NCBI RefSeq assembly: GCF_050313795.1
Contig: NZ_JBNPMC010000003.1
Location: 84,473-148,472 of the forward strand
DNA from: CAMBRQ01 sp945870325
GTDB lineage: Bacteria > Bacillota > Clostridia > Lachnospirales > Lachnospiraceae
DNA length: 64,000 nt
Reading direction: 5' to 3'
Shown here: positions 34,667 to 42,044 of the stretch, piece after piece
How the letters are laid out: every line of letters begins with the position of its first letter
Numbering within the stretch: the first letter of the stretch is position 1
The notes under the pieces: generated by a model
Database searches by the model: none
Seen by the model: only the letters and a program-made list of their open reading frames with translations
What the model was told of the DNA's origin: nothing
Position numbers and translations under genes: made by a program

Positions 34667-35542
34667 ATGAATTATTATCAGTTTATCCATGCAGTAGAAG
34701 TGAAGGTAAAGGAGGGGGTCGAAGACAATATCACCGTATATATCCAGACGTCTGTTAAGAATAATGGCACAAGAAGACTGGGTATAACACTTGCAGAAAG
34801 AGGGATTAATATATCGCCTACAATCTATCTTGAAGAATATTATCAGCAGTTTCAGCAGGGGAATTCTGTAGATGATATTGCGGGGGATATCCTGAGGCTG
34901 TATAGAGAGATCCGTTTCCAGAGATCCTGGGAAGGTGAGTTCATCAGGGATTACCAGAAGATTGAGGGGAAGATTGTCTATCATCTGGTGAACCGTGAGG
35001 CGAATAAAGAACTGTTAAAGGAAGTACCATATGAAGAATACCTGGATCTTGCAATCATCTTCTATGTGTTGCTGGAGGTGAATTCTTATGGGATGGCATC
35101 CATGTTGATCCGGGATGAGCACCTGAAGATGTGGGGCGTGACGGATAAGGAGATCTACCAGAGGGCATGTCAGAATACATGGAGGGTTCTGCCCTATGAG
35201 TTCGAGACGATGCATGCCGTGATTGAAGAACTTACCGGAGATGAAGAGCCGGAGGAAAAAGACGTGCTGTATATCTTGAGTAACCGCATCCGCAGTTATG
35301 GCGCTGCGGCAATCTTGTATGAGAATCGTCTGGAGGGAATCGGAGATTATCTGAAGGAGAATTATTACGTTCTTCCAAGCAGTGTACATGAGATGATCAT
35401 TGTGCCGGAAAGCGAAGCACCGGGAAAAGAGGAATTGTGCTGCCTGGTGACGGAGATTAATGAAACGCAGGTGGATGAAGAAGAGGTGCTGTCGAATCAG
35501 GTATATTATTACGACAGGAAGAAGAGAAAACTGCTTTTATAG
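34667..35542 (+). CDS. DUF5688-like protein
   Basis: The 291-residue soluble protein matches the DUF5688 pattern (MNYYQFIHAVEVKV, later LAIIFYVLLE, MASMLIRDEHLKMW and a C-terminal LEGIGDYLKENYYVLPSS). Members are numerous in Lachnospiraceae and of unknown function. ATG 34667 has GGAAGGAG 5 nt upstream; the longer frame from 34628 lacks a ribosome site. No neighbour suggests a role. Confidence 0.75.
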   Translation: MNYYQFIHAVEVKVKEGVEDNITVYIQTSVKNNGTRRLGITLAERGINISPTIYLEEYYQQFQQGNSVDDIAGDILRLYREIRFQRSWEGEFIRDYQKIEGKIVYHLVNREANKELLKEVPYEEYLDLAIIFYVLLEVNSYGMASMLIRDEHLKMWGVTDKEIYQRACQNTWRVLPYEFETMHAVIEELTGDEEPEEKDVLYILSNRIRSYGAAAILYENRLEGIGDYLKENYYVLPSSVHEMIIVPESEAPGKEELCCLVTEINETQVDEEEVLSNQVYYYDRKKRKLLL

Positions 35543-35568
35543 GAGAGATATCAAGCAAATAAATAAAA

Positions 35569-35614
35569 AAAGTAAAGGAAATGTGAGATTTGTCGAGATC
35601 ATTTCCTTTACTTT
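35569..35614. terminator. 15-bp hairpin before tRNA-Arg, likely terminator
   Basis: The bases 35569-35583 pair perfectly with 35600-35614 around a 16-base loop. An A run lies to the left, so it reads as a strong terminator for the minus strand and a weaker one after the DUF5688 gene. Confidence 0.6.
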
Positions 35615-35700
35615 ATGGAAAAATTGTGTTAATATAACAAATGCAATTTCATATTAGTTGTATCTTATTGGACAGGCATTGTCCGGTAAGAAGGTATTAT

Positions 35701-35772
35701 GCACCCGTAGCTCAGGGGATAGAGCACCGCCCTCCGGAGGCGGGAGCGGCGGTTCGAATCCGCCCGGGTGTG
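35701..35772 (+). tRNA. tRNA-Arg (anticodon CCG)
   Basis: The cloverleaf is complete: acceptor 35701-35707 with 35765-35771 (first pair G-U), D arm GCTC/GAGC, anticodon stem CCGCC/GGCGG with loop CTCCGGA giving anticodon CCG at 35734-35736, and T arm GGCGG-TTCGAAT-CCGCC. It reads CGG codons. The 3' CCA is not encoded. A T run follows at 35775. Confidence 0.95.
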
Positions 35773-35817
35773 TATTTTTTATCGTATGGAAATCCCGTAT
35801 GATAAAACTTAAAGTTG

Positions 35818-35880
35818 CAAAAGCATCCGGAGGGAACTGCCGGTGGCAGGTCCTATAGGTGCATATGGAGGTAGTCTTAT
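35818..35880 (+). repeat. dispersed repeat R, copy 2
   Basis: The core is identical to copy 3 at most positions (GCATCCGGAGGGAACTGCC, then GGTGGCAG). It follows the tRNA and its T run. The right end contains the GGAGGT ribosome site of the next gene and reaches its ATG. Similarity to copy 1 includes the GTCTTA motif at this end. Confidence 0.7.
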
Positions 35881-36508
35881 GGAAGGAAGAAGAAAAGACT
35901 ACTCTGTCAGTTACCTGAAGCACAGAAGATGTGGAATCATAGGCATTCTGGTTGTGCTGGTATTGATCATAGGAGTAGCTGGATCTGACCTTACCGAAGC
36001 AAAAGTCCAGAAAGCACAAAAGACGAATTCTGACAGTATGAAGGTGGAGAATAGAGGGTGTGAGACCATGGAACTGAATCCGCTCAGACTGGAGGAATAT
36101 CCGGAAGTTACCAGTGCTGTAAAAGAGTATTATAAGCGACTGGGAGAGAAAGCCAGTTTTGTAGAATCTTATGATGATGTCAGTGTTTATACAAAACAGG
36201 GGAAATATAAAGGTACATATGTGGCATTCGCCAGATATGACATGAAGATAAAGGATATCTATACGAAGGTGCCAGGGCTTGGCACAGTTTATGTGGAAGC
36301 GGATCAGGAAGGCGCATGGAAAGTCAGTCCGGATGTTGATGATGAAGGAGTAAAAGCATATATTCAGGAGATCGCGCAGCATGAAGATGTACAGGCTCTT
36401 ATGAATGAGACGCAGGAAGCATATCATGAAGCGGTTCAGTCGGATGCTTTACTTCAGGAGGCGCTGATGGATTTGAAAGATGCTTATGAAGATTCCACTG
36501 GGAGTTAA
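35879..36508 (+). CDS. membrane-anchored hypothetical protein
   Basis: I do not recognise a named family. The 209-residue protein has a basic start, one membrane segment (about residues 18-36: IIGILVVLVLIIGVAG) and an extracytoplasmic domain. That domain holds EYPEVTSAVKEYYKRLGEKASFV and a strand-rich part (GTYVAFARYDMKIKDI, LGTVYVEADQEGAW), a pattern reminiscent of NTF2-like folds, which is only a suggestion. It ends acidic and helical. The start is ATG 35879 with GGAGGT 6 nt upstream, supplied by repeat R. Confidence 0.65.
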   Translation: MEGRRKDYSVSYLKHRRCGIIGILVVLVLIIGVAGSDLTEAKVQKAQKTNSDSMKVENRGCETMELNPLRLEEYPEVTSAVKEYYKRLGEKASFVESYDDVSVYTKQGKYKGTYVAFARYDMKIKDIYTKVPGLGTVYVEADQEGAWKVSPDVDDEGVKAYIQEIAQHEDVQALMNETQEAYHEAVQSDALLQEALMDLKDAYEDSTGS

Positions 36509-36519
36509 AGAGATTTTAA

Positions 36520-36560
36520 GGGGTCAGATCCCTGTAAGTATGCAGAGATCTGATCTTTTT
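36520..36560 (+). terminator. terminator after the 35879 gene
   Basis: GGTCAGATC and CTG pair with CAG and GATCTGATC, followed by TTTTTT. Repeat R copy 3 begins directly after the T run. Confidence 0.85.
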
Positions 36561-36561
36561 T

Positions 36562-36648
36562 GTTGCAAGCATCCGGAGGGAACTGCCGGTGGCAGATCCT
36601 GTAGGTTGCCATAGCATCCGGAACTGCTGATAGCGGGTTTCGTAGATG
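36562..36648 (+). repeat. dispersed repeat R, copy 3 plus degenerate copy 4
   Basis: Copy 3 (36562-36610) carries the full core GCATCCGGAGGGAACTGCC. A shorter relative beginning AGCATCCGGAACTGC follows at 36612-36648. Both lie between a terminator and azlC. Confidence 0.65.
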
Positions 36649-36685
36649 TGAAAAATATATAAGAGGTACGAAAGAAGGAAGAAGT

Positions 36686-37393
36686 ATGTCTGGTTACAAG
36701 GAGGCATTCAAAAAAGCATTTCCGTATACGATTCCGGTACTGACCGGGTATCTGTTTATTGGAATTGCATTTGGGATAATGTATGCGGAGAAGGGGTATT
36801 CTTTTCTGTGGGCGATGTTGATGAGTTTGTTGGTGTATGCGGGTTCGGGTCAGTATCTGGCGGTGAATTTTTTTGCTCCCGGAGTTTCATTCTTTCAGGT
36901 GATATTCATGACCCTGATGGTGAATGTAAGACACATATTCTATGGAATCTCATTGCTTGAAAAATTCAATAGTATGGGGAAAAAGCGCTGGTATATGATA
37001 TTCGGTCTGACGGATGAGACATATTCCCTGCTCTGTACGACGAAAGTGCCGGAAGGGGTTGCAGAGGATAAGTTCTTGTTTGCAATATCGCTTATGGATC
37101 AGTCGTACTGGGTTCTTGGATCGGCAATTGGTGCATTGGCGGGAACCTTGATTCCGTTTCATTCAGAGGGAATTGATTTCGCTATGACGGCACTGTTCGT
37201 AGTGATCTTTGTGGAACAATGGATGGACCGGAAGAACCGGATTCCTGAGGTGATCGGAGTGGCAGCGGCTTTCATCTGCCTTCAGATATTCGGGGCTGAT
37301 AGTTTCGTGCTGCCGACGATGCTGTTCATTATTATGATACTTCTGGTGGCAAGAACCAGATTGGAGAGGAAGGGGGATGCGATATGCCAGTGA
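36686..37393 (+). CDS. azlC: AzlC-family branched-chain amino acid exporter subunit
   Basis: The 235-residue membrane protein has several hydrophobic helices and the AzlC pattern: PVLTGYLFIGIAFGIMY near the start, YAGSGQYLAVN, NVRHIFYGISL and GLTDETYSLL. With AzlD it exports leucine-type amino acids or analogues. GAAGGAAG precedes the ATG. It overlaps azlD by 10 bp. CodY control is plausible from function but not shown by the sequence. Confidence 0.9.
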   Translation: MSGYKEAFKKAFPYTIPVLTGYLFIGIAFGIMYAEKGYSFLWAMLMSLLVYAGSGQYLAVNFFAPGVSFFQVIFMTLMVNVRHIFYGISLLEKFNSMGKKRWYMIFGLTDETYSLLCTTKVPEGVAEDKFLFAISLMDQSYWVLGSAIGALAGTLIPFHSEGIDFAMTALFVVIFVEQWMDRKNRIPEVIGVAAAFICLQIFGADSFVLPTMLFIIMILLVARTRLERKGDAICQ

Positions 37394-37716
37394 GTGCGGC
37401 AAGATCGCTTGCAATTATCTTAGTTGTGGCAGCAGCCACATTCGCTACGAGAGTAGTGCCTTTCCTGGTATTTCCGAAGGGGAAGGAGATACCTCCGCTG
37501 ATCCAGTATCTGGGGAAGGTACTGACGCCGGCGGTAATAGGGATGCTTGTTGTCTATTGCCTTAAATCAACTCCGGTTCTGGACGCGCCGCATGGGCTTC
37601 CGGAAACGATCGCGGTGGCGGTTACTGCGGGGCTGCATGTGTGGAAGCGGAATAATCTTTTGAGTATTGGGGTGGGGACGGTATTGTATATGGTGTTGAT
37701 TCAGGGGGTGTTTTAG
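37384..37716 (+). CDS. azlD: AzlD-family transporter subunit
   Basis: The 110-residue membrane protein has three to four hydrophobic helices and the AzlD motif ATFATRVVPFLVFP near residue 20, then GKVLTPAVIGMLVVYCL. It is the small partner of AzlC. Its ATG lies inside the end of azlC, so the two are translationally coupled. Its stop is 30 bp before folded element C. Confidence 0.9.
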   Translation: MPVSAARSLAIILVVAAATFATRVVPFLVFPKGKEIPPLIQYLGKVLTPAVIGMLVVYCLKSTPVLDAPHGLPETIAVAVTAGLHVWKRNNLLSIGVGTVLYMVLIQGVF

Positions 37717-37746
37717 AGGAATGTTGGTTTGGGTCGAAGGGGGACG

Positions 37747-37987
37747 GCGCGAGGGTGCATAATGGGTGGCTGAGGGCGGAACCTTTCGGTAAGAAAACGT
37801 AACATCAAAATGAGCGATTCTTTCGCAATCGGGCATATTCGCCGTGAGCCCTTGATGGGCTCGCGACTCAGATGCCCTCGAAACTTGGATTTGTGATCCA
37901 AGTTTCGTGCGAAAGGATCGCTCATTTTGATGCAACGTTTTCTAGACCTCAGAGGACGCCCCAGCCACCCATTATGCACCCTCGCGC
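37747..37987 (+). repeat. three-way-junction folded element, copy C
   Basis: Stem 1 is a perfect 26 bp (37747-37772/37962-37987). Stem 2 spans 34 positions (37794-37827/37908-37941) with a three-base mismatch and one T-G pair. Inside are ATC, then arm 1: 6 bp (GGGCAT/ATGCCC), internal loop ATTC/TCAG, 11 bp with two imperfect pairs (37841-37851/37857-37867) and loop TTGAT. A single T leads to arm 2: a perfect 12 bp (37879-37890/37896-37907) with loop TTGTG. The geometry equals copies A and B. The 128 bp from here to the next gene end hold nothing I can identify. Confidence 0.85.
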
Positions 37988-38115
37988 TTGTGCGCGTTCG
38001 GGGGATTGGCGTTTCCTCTGGGAGGGGATGCCGGCGGGTGCAAAGGGGAGGTCGTTGGTGGAAAGATAACAGGTGGATTCAATCAACTCTTTGACGTACA
38101 CCTTGTCATAAATTC

Positions 38116-38775
38116 TTATAATGCTTTGAATTTTTCTTTGCCTTGTTTGCAGATTGGGCAGGTGTAATCTTGTGGTAGTTCTTCGAAAGGGATGTCTCCG
38201 TCGTATACATAGCCGCAGATGCTGCAGGTCCACTTTTTGGTAGAAGAATCATTGGGGATGTCATTAGCGGCATCTTCTTCTGGCAGATAGGTTGGTGCGT
38301 TTTTGGGGCTTTTTCCTTTTACTACTTTGTGGTAGTATGCGTAGGTCATGGCTGGAGCGGTTCCGATGGTGTCACAGTCGATGACTTCGCCTAAGAATAC
38401 GGTATGGGTTGAAGTCTCCATCTTATCGATGACCCGACAGACAATATATCCGCAGGAATCATTTACGATAGGCAGTCCTTCTTTGACGCTATAGTCAACG
38501 CTGTCGAATTTGTTCACATCCTTGCCTGACTGGAAGCCGAATCTTCCGATGAGGGAGGAGTCTGATTCCTCTGAGAGGATGGATACTGCGAACATGCCTG
38601 TGCTGGCGATGCAGGAATTGGTATAGTTATCATGGTTCATGCTCACGGCGATGGTAGCAGGAGATGAAGTGATCTGCATGATGCTGTTGGCGATGCAGCC
38701 GGTGTTACGTTCCTGGTCTAGGGATGAGACAACATAGACGCCATAGGATAGATTGCGAAATACTTTTGTATTCAT
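38116..38775 (-). CDS. flavin reductase-rubredoxin fusion (Hrb type)
   Basis: The 219-residue protein has an N-terminal FMN-binding flavin reductase domain (residues 1-150; SYGVYVVSS, CIANSIMQITSSPATIAVSMN) and a C-terminal rubredoxin (WTCSICGYVYDG and YTCPICKQGKEKF, four cysteines for one iron). This is the high-molecular-weight rubredoxin layout known to pass electrons from NAD(P)H to flavodiiron proteins for oxygen or nitric oxide removal in anaerobes. AAGGAGG precedes the ATG. It is divergent from argS. Confidence 0.9.
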   Translation of the reverse strand: MNTKVFRNLSYGVYVVSSLDQERNTGCIANSIMQITSSPATIAVSMNHDNYTNSCIASTGMFAVSILSEESDSSLIGRFGFQSGKDVNKFDSVDYSVKEGLPIVNDSCGYIVCRVIDKMETSTHTVFLGEVIDCDTIGTAPAMTYAYYHKVVKGKSPKNAPTYLPEEDAANDIPNDSSTKKWTCSICGYVYDGDIPFEELPQDYTCPICKQGKEKFKAL

Positions 38776-38790
38776 GGGATTCCCTCCTTA

Positions 38791-38827
38791 ATAATATAAT
38801 AATAGTAATTGTTATTAATTATATTAT
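38791..38827. promoter_or_regulatory. AT-rich inverted repeat before the flavin reductase gene, candidate operator
   Basis: ATAATATAAT (38791-38800) is complementary to ATTATATTAT (38818-38827), with further inner symmetry AATA/TATT. It covers the -10 box and start region. AT-rich palindromes of this kind are typical of Fur/PerR-family sites, and a Fur-family gene lies at 14432. The assignment is inference. Confidence 0.4.
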
Positions 38828-38849
38828 CATATTCTTCCATTTTTTGCAA
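38821..38849 (-). promoter_or_regulatory. promoter of the flavin reductase-rubredoxin gene
   Basis: On the minus strand TTGCAA (38849-38844) and TAATAT (38826-38821) are spaced by 17 bp. Confidence 0.55.
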
Positions 38850-38868
38850 TAAGAGTTTGAATATTAGG

Positions 38869-38897
38869 TTGTTGCGCGGATTTCCTTGTGTTAGAAT
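38869..38897 (+). promoter_or_regulatory. argS promoter
   Basis: TTGTTG (38869-38874) and TAGAAT (38892-38897) are spaced by 17 bp. No T-box leader lies between this promoter and the argS start. Confidence 0.5.
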
Positions 38898-38943
38898 ACT
38901 AAGTAGACTTTTGGGCTGAAGATGGAGAAATGGAGGAAATGAC

Positions 38944-40710
38944 ATGAAGAAAATGATCGACCTCATTGCAGAGGAACTTGCAGAGGCGTTTGAGAAGGCA
39001 GGATATGACAGGTCCTATGCGAAGGTGACCCTTTCTAACCGTCCGGATCTGTGTGAATATCAGTGTAATGGTGCAATGGCAGGGGCTAAGGCTTACCACA
39101 AGGCTCCGATTATGATTGCGAATGACGTGGTGGAGAATCTGAAGGGCAGCAAGTGCTTAAGTGAAGTAAATGCCGTGAATCCGGGATTTATCAATCTGAA
39201 ACTTGATAAAGAATATGTGGCGGATTATCTGAATCAGATGGGATCCGATGAGAAACTGGGACTGGAAGAAGTAGAAGAGCCGAAGATGATCGTTATTGAT
39301 TACGGCGGTCCGAATGTGGCTAAGCCGCTTCATGTAGGGCATCTGCGTTCTGCGATCATTGGAGAGAGTGTGAAGCGGATTGCAAGAAAGATGGGGCATA
39401 AAGTCCTGGGAGATATTCATCTGGGTGACTGGGGATATCAGATGGGACTGATTATTACAGAGTTGAAGGAGCGTCAGCCGGAACTGCCGTATTTTGATGA
39501 TGCGTTTGAGGGTGATTATCCAAAAGAGGCGCCATTTACCATAGGGGAACTGGAGGAGATCTACCCAACGGCAAGCGGAAAAGCGAAGGAAGATGACGCA
39601 TATCGTGAAGAGGCTCTTCATGCAACCTATCTGTTGCAGAACGGGCATAAGGGATATACTGCGATCTGGAATCATATTATGAATGTGTCAGTTTCAGATC
39701 TTAAGAAGAATTATGCGAATCTGAATGTGGGATTCGACCTGTGGAAGGGCGAGTCTGATGCCCAGGCTTATATTCCGGATATGATCGAGCGTCTGAAGAA
39801 GGAAGGACATGCACATATTGACGAGGGTGCTCTTGTTATCGATGTGAAAGAAGAGACTGACACAAAGGAGATCCCACCGTGTATGATTCAGAAGTCTGAC
39901 GGTGCTTCTTTGTACGGGACGACAGACCTTGCGACTATGGTACAAAGAGAGGCGGACTATAAACCGGACAAGATCATCTATGTTGTGGATAAACGTCAGG
40001 AACTGCATTTTGTACAGGTGTTCCGTGCGGCGAAGAAGACAGGCATCTTGCCGCAGGAAACAGATCTTAAGTTCTTAGGCTTTGGAACGATGAATGGAAA
40101 GGATGGCAAGCCATTCAAGACCAGAGAAGGCGGCGTGATGCGTCTGGAGGATCTGATTGCAGAGATTGCGGAAGAGATGTATAAGAAGATTGCCGAGAAC
40201 CGTACGGTTGCCGAAGAAGAGGCGAGGGAGACTGCGAAGATTGTAGGATTGTCTGCGATTAAGTATGGCGATCTGTCTAATCAGGCGTCCAAGGATTATG
40301 TATTCGATGTAGACCGCTTTACGTCTTTCGAGGGAAATACAGGACCGTACATCTTATATACAATTGTGCGTATCAAGTCTATTTTGAATAAATATCAGGC
40401 AGAGGGAAAATCTGTGGAAGGGCTTCGGCTTTCTGGCGCTCATAATGAGAGCGAGAAGGCGCTGATGCTGGAGGTCTTGAAATATAATGAAGTAATGGAG
40501 AATGCATATGAAGAACTGGCACCGCATAAGATCTGTGCCTATATCTATGATCTTGCCAATGCATTCAACCGTTTCTATCATGAGACGAAGATACTGGCAG
40601 AAGAAGACGAGGCGAAGCAGAAGAGTTATATCGCACTGCTGATGCTTACGAAGCAAGTATTGGAATCTTGTATTGATGTGCTGGGATTCGAAGCGCCGGA
40701 GAGGATGTAG
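38944..40710 (+). CDS. argS: arginyl-tRNA synthetase
   Basis: The 588-residue class I synthetase charges tRNA-Arg. The N-terminal tRNA-binding domain precedes the HIGH-like motif PLHVGHLRSA near residue 131. The KMSKS position is replaced by KPFKTREGG, as in most ArgS. The C-terminal DALR helical domain carries EYNEV-like and NAFNRFYHET segments. GGAGG precedes the ATG. It serves, among others, the tRNA-Arg(CCG) at 35701. alaX follows after 3 bp. Confidence 0.96.
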   Translation: MKKMIDLIAEELAEAFEKAGYDRSYAKVTLSNRPDLCEYQCNGAMAGAKAYHKAPIMIANDVVENLKGSKCLSEVNAVNPGFINLKLDKEYVADYLNQMGSDEKLGLEEVEEPKMIVIDYGGPNVAKPLHVGHLRSAIIGESVKRIARKMGHKVLGDIHLGDWGYQMGLIITELKERQPELPYFDDAFEGDYPKEAPFTIGELEEIYPTASGKAKEDDAYREEALHATYLLQNGHKGYTAIWNHIMNVSVSDLKKNYANLNVGFDLWKGESDAQAYIPDMIERLKKEGHAHIDEGALVIDVKEETDTKEIPPCMIQKSDGASLYGTTDLATMVQREADYKPDKIIYVVDKRQELHFVQVFRAAKKTGILPQETDLKFLGFGTMNGKDGKPFKTREGGVMRLEDLIAEIAEEMYKKIAENRTVAEEEARETAKIVGLSAIKYGDLSNQASKDYVFDVDRFTSFEGNTGPYILYTIVRIKSILNKYQAEGKSVEGLRLSGAHNESEKALMLEVLKYNEVMENAYEELAPHKICAYIYDLANAFNRFYHETKILAEEDEAKQKSYIALLMLTKQVLESCIDVLGFEAPERM

Positions 40711-40713
40711 GCG

Positions 40714-41862
40714 ATGACGGAGAAGTTATTCTATCAAAACAGCCACCTGAAGGAATTTCAGGCGAAGGTGCTCGCATGTGAGAACATGGATGATAGCTAT
40801 AAAGTTGTGCTGGATCAGACTGCGTTCTTTCCGGAGGGAGGCGGACAGTATGCAGATACAGGGTATCTGGATGATGTGGAAGTGCTGGATGTCCATGAGA
40901 AGGAAGGCATCATCTATCATACGACGAAATCGCCAGTGGAAGTGGGAACGGTCGTGACAGGCAGAATCCGTTGGAATGAGCGTTTTGAGAAGATGCAGCA
41001 GCATACGGGCGAGCATATTGTATCGGGGCTTATACATGCAAGATTCGGATATGAGAATGTAGGCTTCCATCTGGGGGCGGATTATTGCACGATGGATTTT
41101 AATGGACCGATTACCAGAGAAGAGTTGAAAGAGATTGAGTGGGAAGCGAACCGAGCGGTTTTTCAGAATCTGGATATACAGGTAACTTATCCTTCCAAAG
41201 AGGAATTAAAGAATCTTAAGTACCGAAGCAAGATTGAGATTGAAGGACAGGTGCGTATTGTAACGGTTCCGGGATATGATGTCTGTGCCTGCTGCGCGCC
41301 CCACGTGGATAAGACAGGTGAGATAGGGCTTATCAAACTGGTGAATATGGTGAACTATAAAGGCGGAGAACGTATCACCATGCTTTGCGGCATACGTGCG
41401 CTGAGAGATTATGAGAAGAAGGACGAGAATACCAAGGCGATCTCGGCTCTTCTCTGTGCGAAAGAGTATGAGATTGCAGATGCTGTCGGACACCTGAAGG
41501 AGGAACAGAATCGTTTGAAAGGGAAACTTGCATCCCTCTGGCAGAGGCTGCTGGCATATCGGGCGGCAGAGATTCCGTTGGAGTCGGATGTGATCTCCGT
41601 GTTTGATTCGGAACTCTCGGGAAATGCACCGCGGGAACTGATGAATCTGGTCCTTGACAGAGGAGCGAAAGTATGTGCTGTATTTGCCGGAAATAATATG
41701 GAAGGTTACCGTTATGTGATTGGCAGCAGGACAGAAGATGTGCGACAACTCAGCAAGAGGCTGAATGCTGTGTTCGAAGGAAGGGGCGGCGGCAAGCCTG
41801 AGATGGTACAAGGTTCTCTGAAAGGAGAGGAAGAAGCCATCAGAACTGAACTTGGATGTTAG
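40714..41862 (+). CDS. alanyl-tRNA editing protein with DHHA1 domain (AlaX type)
   Basis: The 382-residue protein removes serine or glycine wrongly attached to tRNA-Ala. The N-terminal part resembles the AlaRS second domain (FFPEGGGQYADTG). The zinc ligands are in QQHTGEHIVSG (HxxxH, near residue 95) and CACCAPHV (near 193). The C-terminal DHHA1 domain ends in GRGGGKPEMVQGSL. It lacks the aminoacylation domain, so it is a free-standing editor. It is separated from argS by 3 bp, so the two are co-transcribed. Confidence 0.9.
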   Translation: MTEKLFYQNSHLKEFQAKVLACENMDDSYKVVLDQTAFFPEGGGQYADTGYLDDVEVLDVHEKEGIIYHTTKSPVEVGTVVTGRIRWNERFEKMQQHTGEHIVSGLIHARFGYENVGFHLGADYCTMDFNGPITREELKEIEWEANRAVFQNLDIQVTYPSKEELKNLKYRSKIEIEGQVRIVTVPGYDVCACCAPHVDKTGEIGLIKLVNMVNYKGGERITMLCGIRALRDYEKKDENTKAISALLCAKEYEIADAVGHLKEEQNRLKGKLASLWQRLLAYRAAEIPLESDVISVFDSELSGNAPRELMNLVLDRGAKVCAVFAGNNMEGYRYVIGSRTEDVRQLSKRLNAVFEGRGGGKPEMVQGSLKGEEEAIRTELGC

Positions 41863-41886
41863 AGCGCGAGGATGAGACATAAGAGC

Positions 41887-41923
41887 AAGGGATTGGAATG
41901 TAGAAGTTCCAGTCCCTTAATTT
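41887..41923 (+). terminator. terminator after alaX
   Basis: AAGGGATTGGAA (41887-41898) pairs with TTCCAGTCCCTT (41907-41918) with one G-T pair; the T tract is weak. Confidence 0.6.
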
Positions 41924-41962
41924 GTTGGTGATTTAATGATTTTGTCACCTTTCTATCACAGT

Positions 41963-41991
41963 TTGAACACAATTTGGCGGTAGACTACTAA
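41963..41991 (+). promoter_or_regulatory. htrA promoter
   Basis: TTGAAC (41963-41968) and TACTAA (41986-41991) are spaced by 17 bp, 55 bp before the ATG. Confidence 0.45.
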
Positions 41992-42044
41992 CATAAACAA
42001 AAAAGAAATAAACAAAAGATCATAAGACGAAAGGAGTCATTAAT

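Noticed and set aside
35654..36427. A 257-residue minus-strand frame
   Set aside because: It runs antisense through the tRNA-Arg and the 35879 gene and has no ribosome site; it is a shadow of coding sequence.
37872..38069. Frames in and after element C
   Set aside because: They translate palindromic arms on both strands and have no initiation signals.
38898..38943. A T-box leader for argS
   Set aside because: The leader after the promoter is about 40 nt and lacks the T-box sequence and specifier stem.
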